From: Gammaproteobacteria bacterium LSUCC0057 | Lineage (GTDB): Bacteria; Pseudomonadota; Gammaproteobacteria; Pseudomonadales; Porticoccaceae | Length of the DNA stretch: 64,000 nt | NCBI GenBank assembly: GCA_004535795.1 | Contig: SPIA01000001.1 | Location: forward strand, 755,659-819,658 | Direction of reading: 5' to 3' | Part shown: positions 45,571 through 54,140 of the stretch, piece by piece | Numbering within the stretch: the first letter of the stretch is position 1 | How the letters are laid out: the number at the start of each line of letters is the position of its first letter | Made by a program: the position numbers and the translations under genes | Notes under the pieces: generated by a model | The model's database searches: none | What the model was told of the DNA's origin: nothing | What the model saw: the letters and a program-made list of their open reading frames with translations, nothing else

Positions 45571-46140
45571 TCACAGCCCCTGCCAGCGCTTGCTGTCGGG
45601 CTGTTCAATAGCCAACAGGTCGAGCACTCGACTAACCGAATGGTCGACTAGATCGTCGATTGTTTCGGGCAAATTGTAAAACGCCGGCATTGGCGGTGCG
45701 ATCACCGCGCCCATCTGCGCAGCTTTTAACAGCAATTCGCAATGGCCGACATGCAGCGGTGTTTCGCGCGGCATCAACACCAGCGGGCGCCGCTCTTTGA
45801 GCATCACATCGGCCGCGCGCACCAATAAGCTGTCGGCGTAAGAGTGGGCGATCGCTGAGAGGGTCTTAATCGAGCAAGCTGGCACCACCATACCCATGGT
45901 GGCAAACGAACCGCTGGCAATAGTGGCGCCGATATTGCGATTGTCGTGGACCTGGTCAGCCAGCGCTTCAACCGCTTCGATCGACCACTCGGTCTCGACG
46001 CTGCAGGTGAGTTTGGCCGCTTTAGTCATCACCAGATGGGTCTCTATCCAGTCGATGGCGGCCAGTTTTTGCAGCAGACGAATACCGTACAGGGTGCCAC
46101 TGGCCCCACTGATTCCTACCACTAAACGCGCCTGCTGCAT
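45571..46140 (-). CDS. ubiX: Flavin prenyltransferase UbiX
   Basis: 189 aa from ATG 46140, with GAGGAG 9 nt upstream; GTG 46146 is the alternative. It makes prenylated FMN for UbiD decarboxylase in ubiquinone synthesis. Signatures are VVGISGASGTLYGIRLL at the N-terminus, ATIASGSFATMGMVVPACS, RAADVMLKERRPLVLMPRET, and MPAFYNLPETIDDLVDH. ubiD is not in the window. Confidence 0.95.
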   Translation of the reverse strand: MQQARLVVGISGASGTLYGIRLLQKLAAIDWIETHLVMTKAAKLTCSVETEWSIEAVEALADQVHDNRNIGATIASGSFATMGMVVPACSIKTLSAIAHSYADSLLVRAADVMLKERRPLVLMPRETPLHVGHCELLLKAAQMGAVIAPPMPAFYNLPETIDDLVDHSVSRVLDLLAIEQPDSKRWQGL

Positions 46141-46184
46141 GGCCACTACTCCTCAGGTAATATATTTTGCGCCGCTATGATGGA

Positions 46185-46970
46185 CTAAAGGTCGAGCAAA
46201 GCAAACCGATCAGCATCTAAATGTGCGGCAAAACTGTCGCGGTAGCGCTGTAGTTGCAGGTGGCAGAGGCGCCCTACTGCCACCTCGTCGCGGCGGTGCA
46301 TATCGACCAGCAATTCGCCGCGGCTGTCAATCAGCAAGCTATCGCCGGCATAGTCGAGCTGCTGACCATCGACGCCGACGCGGTTGACCGCTGCCACACA
46401 GGCGAGATTCTCCACCGCCCGCGCCTGCGCCAGTAGCCGCCAGTGGTGGCCGCGCGCAGCGGGCCAGTTGGCCGCCACCACCATTAAGTCGTAGTCGTCG
46501 CAATTGCGCTGCCAGACCGGAAAGCGCAGGTCGTAGCAGATCTGCGGCAATATCCGCCAGCTGCGCCAGTTAAACACTGGCCGTTCAACGCCGGCTGTGT
46601 AGCGCAGCTGCTCGCCAGCCATGCGAAACAGGTGGCGTTTGTCGTAGTGACCGCGTTTGCCGTCTGGCTCAACCCACTGCAGGCGGTTGACGGTGCCCGC
46701 TGCAGTGACCACTGCATAGCTGCCGCAGATTGCTGCATCGAGTTGGCGCGCCTGAGCAGTCATCCACTGCAGCGTTACACCGTTATCGGGCTCGGCGTGG
46801 CGACCGGGATCGCCGCCGAAGCCGGCGGTAAACATCTCTGGCAGCACTACCAGATCTACCGGCTGATCGAGCGCTTCGAGCAGCGCGGTGATTTTGTCGC
46901 GATTGGCGGCCGGCTGCTGCCAGAGCATCGCGGTCTGCACCAGCGCAACAGTGAGGGGTTGATCGGGCAT
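46185..46970 (-). CDS. Nitrilase-family omega-amidase (YafV-like)
   Basis: 261 aa carbon-nitrogen hydrolase. The catalytic triad is visible: Glu in LVVLPEMFTAGFG, Lys in HYDKRHLFRMAGE, Cys in LPQICYDLRFPVW. The arrangement and length match YafV/NIT2-like omega-amidases, which deaminate alpha-ketoglutaramate or alpha-ketosuccinamate in metabolite repair. GGAG precedes ATG 46970. It stands between ubiX (same strand) and the divergent J-domain gene. Confidence 0.9.
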   Translation of the reverse strand: MPDQPLTVALVQTAMLWQQPAANRDKITALLEALDQPVDLVVLPEMFTAGFGGDPGRHAEPDNGVTLQWMTAQARQLDAAICGSYAVVTAAGTVNRLQWVEPDGKRGHYDKRHLFRMAGEQLRYTAGVERPVFNWRSWRILPQICYDLRFPVWQRNCDDYDLMVVAANWPAARGHHWRLLAQARAVENLACVAAVNRVGVDGQQLDYAGDSLLIDSRGELLVDMHRRDEVAVGRLCHLQLQRYRDSFAAHLDADRFALLDL

Positions 46971-47166
46971 GCTAGCTCCTGGTTATCAGCGCATTCTCAG
47001 ACTTTAACAGAGCGCGCTGGGCGCTCGCCAGTGGGCGCCGGCGGTGGAGCGTTGAACACCCCTGACCAGTGGCGCACGCAGCCAACTATTTTGCCGCCGA
47101 GCGGGTAAATTCGGTTAGACTCTGCATCGTTTTCAACTGCCTATTCAGCGCCATCGGGAGCCCGCC

Positions 47167-47886
47167 ATGCCGAGACTGATCCTACTTGTCGCCATCTTAC
47201 TGCTGCTACTGTGGTGGTGGCGCAGTTTTAACGCTAAACCCGCCGAGCAAAAACGCTCTTTTTTAATCACCAGTGGCGCCTACCTGCTTGCCGCTATCGC
47301 CATCGCCGCGGCACTGACCGGCCGTATGCACTGGGTCGGCGCGGCGTTGGCAGCGCTGCTCGCCGGTGGTAAAACGGTGCTCGCTGTGGCGCTGCGGTCG
47401 GCACCTATTTTGCGGCTTGTGGCACGGCTGCGGCCACTGCGGCCGACCATGGCAACCTCGTTAATCCGGGTCACTTTTGACCTCGCCAGCTCGACAGTGA
47501 GCGGTGTGCTGCTGCCCAGCGAGAGTGCCGGTGAGCTGGCTGGCAGTGATGTTAAACAGCTCACCGAGCAGCAGTACCAGCAGCTCTGGCAGCTCTGGCA
47601 GCAGAGCGACCGCCAGTCGGCGCTGCTACTGCGCGCCTGCCGCCTCGGCCCGGCCGGATACACGCAATCAGCAGACAGCAGCAGTGATGACGGCGGCGCG
47701 CTCACGGTGAGCCAGGCCACGCAAATTCTCGGTCTCTCATCAGCGCCAAGCCGCGAGCAGGTGGTCGCCGCCCACCGCCGTCTCATTCAGCGCTTGCACC
47801 CCGATCGCGGCGGCAGCGATTACCTCGCGGCACAGATCAATCAAGCCAAACAGGTACTGCTCGACTCGCTCGACAATGCGTCCTAG
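47167..47886 (+). CDS. Membrane-anchored J-domain protein
   Basis: 239 aa. Two or three hydrophobic segments lie at the N-terminus (ILLVAILLLLLWWW; LITSGAYLLAAIAIAAAL; WVGAALAALLAGGKTVLAVAL). A cytosolic linker follows, then a C-terminal J-domain (about 180-239) with the DnaK-activating HPD in IQRLHPDRGGSDYLAAQINQAK. TIM14/DjlC-like topology suggests it recruits DnaK to a membrane client. CGGGAG stands 7 nt before the ATG. It overlaps the ABC exporter gene by 11 bp, which suggests a shared task. Confidence 0.88.
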   Translation: MPRLILLVAILLLLLWWWRSFNAKPAEQKRSFLITSGAYLLAAIAIAAALTGRMHWVGAALAALLAGGKTVLAVALRSAPILRLVARLRPLRPTMATSLIRVTFDLASSTVSGVLLPSESAGELAGSDVKQLTEQQYQQLWQLWQQSDRQSALLLRACRLGPAGYTQSADSSSDDGGALTVSQATQILGLSSAPSREQVVAAHRRLIQRLHPDRGGSDYLAAQINQAKQVLLDSLDNAS

Positions 47887-49648
47887 CCACTACGCTGAGG
47901 AGGCCGACCGGGCGATCAACTGGCGGGTGTTGGCGCTGATCTGGCCCTATCTGCTCGAGTACCGCAGTCGTATCACGCTCGCCCTGCTCTGCCTGCTGGC
48001 GGCCAAGGCGGCCAGTGTCGGCGGCCCGTTTATTCTCAAAGCGGTAGTCGATCGGCTCGACTCGCCCGGCGAGCAACTGCTGGCTGCACCAATCGCCTTG
48101 GTGGTCGCCTACGGTCTGGCGCGACTGTCGATGACGCTGCTCGGCGAATTGCGCGACACCCTGTTCGGCCGCGTTACCGAGCGCGCCATGCGCCGGCTCG
48201 GCTTGCAGGTGTTTGAGCACCTGCACTCGCTCGATATCGGCTTCCACCTGGAGAGACGCACCGGCGGCTTGGCCCGCGACATTGAGCGCGGCACCAACGG
48301 CATCAGCTTTTTGATGCGATTTTTTGTCTTTAATATTGCCCCTACCTTTATTGAAATTGCCTTGGTGGTAGTGCTGTTTCAATTTAACTATGGAGTCGCT
48401 TTCGCGCTCATCCCGCTCGCAGCGGTCGTGCTTTATGTCGGGTTTTCAGTAGTCGCCACCGAGTGGCGTACCGAGCATGTGCGCGCCGCCAACCGCGCCG
48501 ATTCAGCCAGCAACACCCGCGCCGTCGACAGTCTACTCAACTACGAGACGGTTAAGTACTTCAACAATGAGCGCTACGAGGCTGTTCATTATGACAGTGA
48601 GCTAGCCAACTGGGAGCAGGCGCGCCGGCGCAGTCGACTGTCGCTGTTTTGGCTCAATAGCGGCCAGGCGCTGGTGATTGCCGCAGCGATCACCGCCATG
48701 TTGGCACTGGCCGCCCAGCGGGTCGCCGCCGGCGATTTGACCCTCGGCGACTTTGTGCTGATCAACGCCTTTATGGTCCAGCTGTTTGTACCGCTCAACT
48801 TTCTCGGCTTTGTCTACCGCGAGATTAAAAGCAGCACGGCCAACATTGAGAATCTGTTTGCGCTGCTGCGCGTGCAACCGCAACTCGCTCAAGACGATCA
48901 GGCGCCGGCGCTGCAATTGCGCGGCGGCGAGATCTGCTTTAACCATGTCAGCTTCAGCTACCAGCGCGAGCGGCAAATTCTCAACAACATCAGCTTTACC
49001 GTTGCGGCCGGCAGCAGCTTGGCGATCGTCGGCGCCAGCGGTGCCGGCAAGTCGACGATTGCCAAACTGCTGTTTCGCTTTTACGACCCCAGCGCCGGCT
49101 CTATCACCGTCGACGGGCAGCCGCTGCCGAGCGTAGAGCTGGCCTCATTGCGCCGCGCCATTGGCGTGGTACCCCAAGACACCGTGCTGTTCAACGGCAC
49201 GCTGCGTGAGAATATTCGCTATGGCCGACCCGACGCCAGCGATCACGAGCTGCTCGAGGCGGTGCGTCTGGCCCATCTCGACAGCTTCGTCGACAAGCTC
49301 CCCGACGGACTGGAGAGCGTAGTTGGCGAGCGCGGCCTGAAGCTCTCCGGCGGCGAAAAGCAGCGAGTAGCGATTGCCCGCACTATTTTAAAACGCCCCG
49401 CCATCTTGCTGTTTGACGAGGCCACCTCGTCGCTCGACAGCCACGCCGAGCAATCTATTTTACGCGCGCTCAAGCAGCTGGCCGCCGGCCACACCTCGGT
49501 GACTATTGCCCACCGCCTCTCCACCGTGGTCGATGCCGACCAGATTATCGTGCTCAGTGGCGGCGAGATCGTCGAGACCGGCACCCACCAGCAGCTGCTG
49601 GCCGCGCAGGGACACTACACAGCGCTGTGGCAGGCACAGCAGAGCTAA
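47876..49648 (+). CDS. Atm1-type ABC exporter
   Basis: Half-transporter, 590 aa: a six-TM domain (about 1-330) with the Atm1/HMT1-type stretch ASNTRAVDSLLNYETVKYFNNE, and a C-terminal ATPase domain. Walker A is GASGAGKST, the Q-loop is GVVPQDTVLFNGT, the signature is LSGGEKQRVAIAR, Walker B is ILLFDEATSSLD, and the H-loop is IAHRLSTVVDAD. Bacterial Atm1 homologues export glutathione-bound metals. The gene starts inside the J-domain gene. Its stop overlaps that of convergent cmoM by 3 bp. Confidence 0.93.
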   Translation: MRPSHYAEEADRAINWRVLALIWPYLLEYRSRITLALLCLLAAKAASVGGPFILKAVVDRLDSPGEQLLAAPIALVVAYGLARLSMTLLGELRDTLFGRVTERAMRRLGLQVFEHLHSLDIGFHLERRTGGLARDIERGTNGISFLMRFFVFNIAPTFIEIALVVVLFQFNYGVAFALIPLAAVVLYVGFSVVATEWRTEHVRAANRADSASNTRAVDSLLNYETVKYFNNERYEAVHYDSELANWEQARRRSRLSLFWLNSGQALVIAAAITAMLALAAQRVAAGDLTLGDFVLINAFMVQLFVPLNFLGFVYREIKSSTANIENLFALLRVQPQLAQDDQAPALQLRGGEICFNHVSFSYQRERQILNNISFTVAAGSSLAIVGASGAGKSTIAKLLFRFYDPSAGSITVDGQPLPSVELASLRRAIGVVPQDTVLFNGTLRENIRYGRPDASDHELLEAVRLAHLDSFVDKLPDGLESVVGERGLKLSGGEKQRVAIARTILKRPAILLFDEATSSLDSHAEQSILRALKQLAAGHTSVTIAHRLSTVVDADQIIVLSGGEIVETGTHQQLLAAQGHYTALWQAQQS

Positions 49649-50460
49649 CCGGGGTCGCGCTCGGCGACCACATGTAGGTAGCGACCGAGCCATTTGTATG
49701 GCTCCAGCAGAGAGTAGTTGAGCTCTTGTTCGAGCGTCGCAGCAGCGGACTGCAATCCGCCGCGCTGCTCGCGGGTGTAATCGCTGAACACCCGAATACC
49801 GCTGCAGCGGTGAACGCGCAGCTGGGCTGCGTGCAACCACTGCACTATCTGCTCAAAGCTAAAGGCGTGCTGGGGGGTCAAACTGCCGGGGTGGCTCTGA
49901 TACGGCCTGCTCAGCAAGTTAAAATTACCGCGCATCAGGTTGCGATAGGCCCAGCCGTGGTGGTTGTAATAACTCAGCGACAGCAGCCCGTTTGGTGCGA
50001 GCAGCGGCGTTATCTGCGCCACCAGCTGGCTCGGCTTGGCCAGCCACTCAATCATCGCGTGACAGAGAACTAGGTCAAACTGCTGGGCATCGGCATGGGC
50101 GGCCTCGACCAGCTGCTGATAACTGCCGATACGCCACTGAATCGCCTCCAGGCAGCCGGCGGCCGCCGCGCGCTGCTGGGCCTGTTCGGCCATAGCGGCG
50201 GAGATGTCGTTGTAGACCACGCGGTGTCCCAACTGCGCCAGACGGCAGCTGAACTGGCCGAGTCCACCGCCCAGCTCCAGCACCCGCAACGGTTGTGCGG
50301 GGCTGCTGGTGGCATTTTCGGCCTGCAGCGCAACACCGCGCTGCGCGCAGCACTCCAGCAGGTCGCGCCAAATCACCGCTATGCGCACCGCACCTTTTTG
50401 CGAGGCGTAAATTTTGGCGGCGAATTTTGCCGCCAAATCGTCAAAATTGCGGTCTTGCAC
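49645..50460 (-). CDS. cmoM: tRNA uridine-5-oxyacetic acid methyltransferase CmoM
   Basis: SAM-dependent methyltransferase, 271 aa, that methylates cmo5U34 to mcmo5U in certain tRNAs. The N-terminus MQDRNFDDLAAKFAAKIYAS is almost identical in pattern to E. coli CmoM (formerly SmtA). The SAM motif is VLELGGGLGQFSCRLAQLGH, then LSLSYYNHHGWAYRNLMRGNF and the C-terminal GIRVFSDYTRE and KWLGRYLHVVAE. It lies 9 bp from dps on the same strand. Confidence 0.94.
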   Translation of the reverse strand: MQDRNFDDLAAKFAAKIYASQKGAVRIAVIWRDLLECCAQRGVALQAENATSSPAQPLRVLELGGGLGQFSCRLAQLGHRVVYNDISAAMAEQAQQRAAAAGCLEAIQWRIGSYQQLVEAAHADAQQFDLVLCHAMIEWLAKPSQLVAQITPLLAPNGLLSLSYYNHHGWAYRNLMRGNFNLLSRPYQSHPGSLTPQHAFSFEQIVQWLHAAQLRVHRCSGIRVFSDYTREQRGGLQSAAATLEQELNYSLLEPYKWLGRYLHVVAERDPG

Positions 50461-50469
50461 GGCCGCCGC

Positions 50470-50946
50470 TCAGCGGCTCGGCTGCAGGGCGCGCAACATC
50501 CAGGCGGTCTTTTCGTGCAGCCGCATACGGTCTGAGATCAGTGCCGCTGACGACTCATCATCGGCTTGCTGGGCGGTGGCCAGCACCTTGCGACAGGTGC
50601 GCACCACGCTTTCGTGCCCCTCGGTGAGAATGGCGACCATGGCACTGGCCTCTGGAATCTGGTCATCTTGCTGGATCGAGCTGAGCGCGGCGAGCTGGGC
50701 GTAGGTGCCGGGTGCATAGACGCCGAGCGTGCGGATCCGTTCGGCGATCTCGTCAACGGCCAGTGCCAGCTCTGTATAGTGCTCCTCAAACATCAAGTGC
50801 AGCTCACGAAACTGCGGCCCGGTGACATTCCAGTGGAAGTTGTGGGTCTGCAAGTAGAGCGTATAACTATCGGCCAGCAGGTGTTTTAGACCATCGGCAA
50901 CCGCTTGGCGGTCAGCGTCGTTGATACCAATATTAATTGTTGTCAC
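50470..50946 (-). CDS. dps: Dps-family ferritin-like DNA-protection protein
   Basis: 158 aa from GTG 50946, chosen because GAGGAG lies exactly 6 nt upstream; the open frame to 50991 has no site. The inter-subunit ferroxidase centre residues are present in [19 protein letters not shown] and [20 protein letters not shown]. The basic DNA-binding N-terminal tail of E. coli Dps is missing, so the protein may oxidise and store iron without binding DNA strongly. The role is H2O2/iron detoxification. Confidence 0.94.
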   Translation of the reverse strand: MTTINIGINDADRQAVADGLKHLLADSYTLYLQTHNFHWNVTGPQFRELHLMFEEHYTELALAVDEIAERIRTLGVYAPGTYAQLAALSSIQQDDQIPEASAMVAILTEGHESVVRTCRKVLATAQQADDESSAALISDRMRLHEKTAWMLRALQPSR

Positions 50947-51126
50947 GGTTATCTCCTCAGGCGGGCTGTGAACATCAAACTGCGAGGCCATTATCGGCCA
51001 GCTGACAGTGGCTGAACAGTCGATTAAATCAATGTTAACGAGAGATTTTACTGCTCAGCAGCGACGCTTTATCATCATCGCAACAGCCGTTACACTGCCG
51101 CCACATTCAACGCTGCGAGCTCACTT

Positions 51127-52278
51127 ATGACGCCGGTATTACAACTTGCCATCGACTTGATCAACCGCCCCTCGGTGACCCCAGAGGATGCCGGCTGCCA
51201 GCAGCTGATGATTGCCAGGCTGCAGCGCTGCGGCTTCGAGGTGACCGAGCTCAATTTTAATGAAGGCAGCAGTGCAGCGCCAAAACTGGTCCGCAATTTC
51301 TGGGCAGTGCGCGGCAGTGACGGCCCTATTTTGTGTTTTGCTGGCCACACCGACGTTGTACCAACCGGCGACCTCAGCCACTGGCAGAGTGATCCCTTTG
51401 CCGCCGAGATTCGCAACGGCATGCTCTATGGGCGCGGCGCCGCCGACATGAAGGGCTCGCTGGCGGCTATGGTGGTGGCGGTCGAAGAGTTTGTCGCCGC
51501 ACACCCCAACCACACTGGCCGCATCGCATTTTTGATTACCAGCGACGAAGAGGGCCCAGCGGTCAATGGTACCGTCAAGGTGGTCGAGTGGCTGCGTCAA
51601 CAGGGCATCGTCCCCGACTGGTGTATCGTCGGCGAACCCTCCAGTAGTGAGCGCTGCGGTGACACCGTCAAAAATGGTCGGCGCGGTTCGCTTGGCGCGC
51701 AGCTCACCGTCTACGGCAAACAGGGCCATGTCGCCTACCCGCAACTGGCCGACAACCCGATTCATCGCGCCATGCCAGCACTGGCAGCGCTCAGCCAAGA
51801 GGTGTGGGATAACGGCAACGCGTTTTTCCCCGCCACTTCGCTGCAGATCTCGAACATTGGCGGTGGCACTGGCGCCACTAACGTGATTCCCGGCGAGCTC
51901 TCGGTCACCTTTAACCTGCGCTTCTCGACCGAGCAGACTGCAGAGACGCTACAACAGCGTATTGTTGCCCTGCTCGACAGCCATCAGCTCAACTACCGGC
52001 TCGACTGGAACCTCTCCGGACTACCCTTTTTGACCGCACCGGGCGAACTGCTCGACGCCGTCGCCGCCTCTATTAAGAGTGCAACCGGCATCGTCACACA
52101 GTTGTCGACCGCCGGCGGTACTTCGGATGGACGCTTTATTGCCCAGCTCGGCGGCCAGGTGATTGAGCTCGGCCCAGTCAATGCCACCATTCATCAGGTC
52201 GATGAGTGCACCTCTGTGGAGGAGCTTGAACAGCTACCGGCCATCTACCGCGGGGTACTGCAGCGGCTGCTGGCCTGA
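51127..52278 (+). CDS. dapE: Succinyl-diaminopimelate desuccinylase
   Basis: M20 di-zinc peptidase-family enzyme, 383 aa, in the lysine/meso-DAP pathway. Metal ligands are in [29 protein letters not shown] and [13 protein letters not shown], with a later GTSDGRFI and the terminal His block ([16 protein letters not shown]). The product meso-DAP joins peptidoglycan and lysine synthesis; dapA is 3 kb away on the other strand. It is convergent with rsmJ at 8 bp. Confidence 0.97.
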   Translation: MTPVLQLAIDLINRPSVTPEDAGCQQLMIARLQRCGFEVTELNFNEGSSAAPKLVRNFWAVRGSDGPILCFAGHTDVVPTGDLSHWQSDPFAAEIRNGMLYGRGAADMKGSLAAMVVAVEEFVAAHPNHTGRIAFLITSDEEGPAVNGTVKVVEWLRQQGIVPDWCIVGEPSSSERCGDTVKNGRRGSLGAQLTVYGKQGHVAYPQLADNPIHRAMPALAALSQEVWDNGNAFFPATSLQISNIGGGTGATNVIPGELSVTFNLRFSTEQTAETLQQRIVALLDSHQLNYRLDWNLSGLPFLTAPGELLDAVAASIKSATGIVTQLSTAGGTSDGRFIAQLGGQVIELGPVNATIHQVDECTSVEELEQLPAIYRGVLQRLLA

Positions 52279-52286
52279 ACCGGCGG

Positions 52287-52967
52287 TTATTTAGGGATGG
52301 CGCTGTTGACGTAGATGTCATAGCGCACGGTTTTGCCCTCAATCGCGTGGCTGGGCTTTCGTGCTGCCAGCCAATCGGCTCCGCGCGGTCGCTTGACTAC
52401 CACGCGGTAGCGGGCAGCTGCCAGCGCTGCCTGTAATAGCTCTGCGGCATCTTCGTCGCGCCCCACCAAGCGGTGGAATGCCGCCATCTCCTTTTTGACT
52501 TTGGCCGACTTTTGTCGCGGCGGGAACATCGGATCGAGGTAGACGACATCGCAGCGCGCAGTGGCACTGGACAAATACTCGATGGCATCTACCTCGAGCA
52601 GCGTCATGAGCTGTGCCAACGGCTGTAACTCAGGGTCGAGTTGTCCGCACTGGGCCAGCCGCCGCAAACCGTCGCGCAACAGCGCAGCCACCTGAGGGTG
52701 ACGCTCTAGCAGTGTTACTGGCGCACCGAGCGAGGCGAGCACTAAACTATCGCGACCCATACCGGCATTGGCGTCACACAACTGCGGTTTAAATTTGCCC
52801 GAGAGACCACAGGCGCGCGCCAATGGCTGCTGTAAACCACCGCCAAATTTGCGCCGGTGGGCGCCGGCGCCGGCGACAAAATCGACGTAGATGGGGCCGT
52901 GGTTGGCAGCCTCGTCAACCAGGCAGAGTCTGCCCTCAGTATCGTAATCTAATATCAGTTCAGCCAT
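52287..52967 (-). CDS. rsmJ: 16S rRNA (guanine-1516-N2) methyltransferase
   Basis: SAM-dependent methyltransferase, 226 aa. Family blocks are VDFVAGAGAHRRKFGGG, the SAM site LCDANAGMGRDSLVLASLG, VYLDPMFPPRQKSAKVKKEM (catalytic DPMFP), and VVVKRPRGADWL. It modifies G1516 of 16S rRNA. Its promoter must lie in the unusual AT-rich gap at 52968-53353. Confidence 0.95.
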   Translation of the reverse strand: MAELILDYDTEGRLCLVDEAANHGPIYVDFVAGAGAHRRKFGGGLQQPLARACGLSGKFKPQLCDANAGMGRDSLVLASLGAPVTLLERHPQVAALLRDGLRRLAQCGQLDPELQPLAQLMTLLEVDAIEYLSSATARCDVVYLDPMFPPRQKSAKVKKEMAAFHRLVGRDEDAAELLQAALAAARYRVVVKRPRGADWLAARKPSHAIEGKTVRYDIYVNSAIPK

Positions 52968-53353
52968 CGGCTGGCTCCGCGTCGATTATGGTTGGCACTG
53001 TTGTAATGCTCACGCTCCAGGCGCCCAGTAAAGACTCTTAAAATATACTTGTACAGAGCAGTGTGGCTGTTCAAAAATCCTCGCCACAGCGACAAAGATA
53101 TGCACAGATGCTGTGGATAACTTTGTGGATAGCCGCTTGAGAAGCGCGGCTATCGACCGTCAAAACAGCGCTTAAGTTAGATTGGTTATTTTTTAACCAA
53201 TAAAATAAATTCAATAAAAACAATATTTTGCAAAAAACCAAAGATAAAAACAACAACTTACAGCGGTATTGTTATGCTAGATATAGAAGTAGCGGCTATC
53301 TGTGGAAAAGGGTCGATGGTTGACGCTACTTTTTTCATCTGCGTTTCTATTTG
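52968..53353. other. AT-rich gene-free gap with DnaA-box-like sites
   Basis: 386 bp with no credible gene. Bases 53160-53290 are strongly AT-rich against a GC-rich background. DnaA-box-like 9-mers lie at 53098-53106 (ATATGCACA, one mismatch), 53112-53120 (TGTGGATAA, perfect complement of TTATCCACA), 53124-53132 (TGTGGATAG, one mismatch) and 53301-53309 (TGTGGAAAA, fits TTWTNCACA). A 13-mer-like GATTGGTTATTTT at 53180-53192 matches 9 of 11 fixed positions of the E. coli oriC 13-mer. A dyad TTGGTTA-T5-TAACCAA is at 53182-53200. Confidence 0.7.
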
Positions 53354-54136
53354 TCAACTACCCTGCGGACTTTTTTCTCCGACCGTCAGCCAATCAAAGC
53401 CCTGCTCTTGGCAGGCGTAGATCAACTGTTGCCAGCTCTGGGGCAGCTGCGCGATTGTCTCTTGCAGTAGATTTAGACAGTTATTTTTGGTGCTGACGTG
53501 GCCGATCACCAGCGTCGCTAAACGGCTGTTATCGATCTGTGCCAGCAGCGCGGCGGTCTGCTGGTTGTTGAGATGGCCCCAGTTGCCGGCCACCCGCTGC
53601 TTTAGAAAGTCCGGATAGGGGCCGGCAGCGAGACGGTCGAGATCGTGGTTGGCCTCTACCAGTAACCCGTGGCAGCCGCTGTACTGAGCCACCACGTGTG
53701 CCGTCAGCGAGCCGAGGTCAGTCAGTATGCCGAGCTTGCGACCACCGCTACAAAAAGTGTACTGCACCGGCTCGCGAGCGTCGTGTGGGACGGCCACTGG
53801 GTTGACGGTGATCGCGCCGACGTCAAAACTGGTGTGGCTATCGATGAGCTGAAAGTCACCGCTGCCAGCGCTCTGCGCGACGGCGTTAAAAGTGCCGGCT
53901 GTGAGGTAGACCGGCAGCCGAAAGCGCCGCGCCAGTGGTGCCACCCCCTTCCAGTGGTCGCTGTGTTCGTGGGTGACGAGAATGGCCGACAGTTGGCTGG
54001 GCTCTACACCCAGCTTGGCCATGCGCGCAGTGGTCTCTTTGATCGAGAAGCCACAGTCAATCAGCAGCAGGGTGTCGCCGCTCTCTACTAAAGTGCCGTT
54101 GCCGGCGCTGCCGCTGCCAATCGAGGCGAACCGCAC
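53354..54136 (-). CDS. MBL-fold metallohydrolase (YycJ/WalJ-like)
   Basis: 260 aa metallo-beta-lactamase-fold protein. Zinc ligands are in LVTHEHSDHWKGV, later His/Asp in AVPHDAREP, GILTDLG and the final VIGHVSTKNNC. The N-terminus RFASIGSGSAGNGTLVES is typical of the YycJ group, thought to be nucleases or phosphodiesterases. It is next to bamC and dapA as in Pseudomonas, where purC follows; here the AT-rich gap takes that place. Confidence 0.9.
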   Translation of the reverse strand: MRFASIGSGSAGNGTLVESGDTLLLIDCGFSIKETTARMAKLGVEPSQLSAILVTHEHSDHWKGVAPLARRFRLPVYLTAGTFNAVAQSAGSGDFQLIDSHTSFDVGAITVNPVAVPHDAREPVQYTFCSGGRKLGILTDLGSLTAHVVAQYSGCHGLLVEANHDLDRLAAGPYPDFLKQRVAGNWGHLNNQQTAALLAQIDNSRLATLVIGHVSTKNNCLNLLQETIAQLPQSWQQLIYACQEQGFDWLTVGEKSPQGS

Positions 54137-54140
54137 CGGC

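Noticed and set aside
53071-53256. 61-codon hydrophobic minus-strand frame in the AT-rich gap
   Set aside because: The Leu/Phe/Asn content is what AT-rich DNA gives by chance; no ribosome site, and it spans the DnaA-box-like sites.
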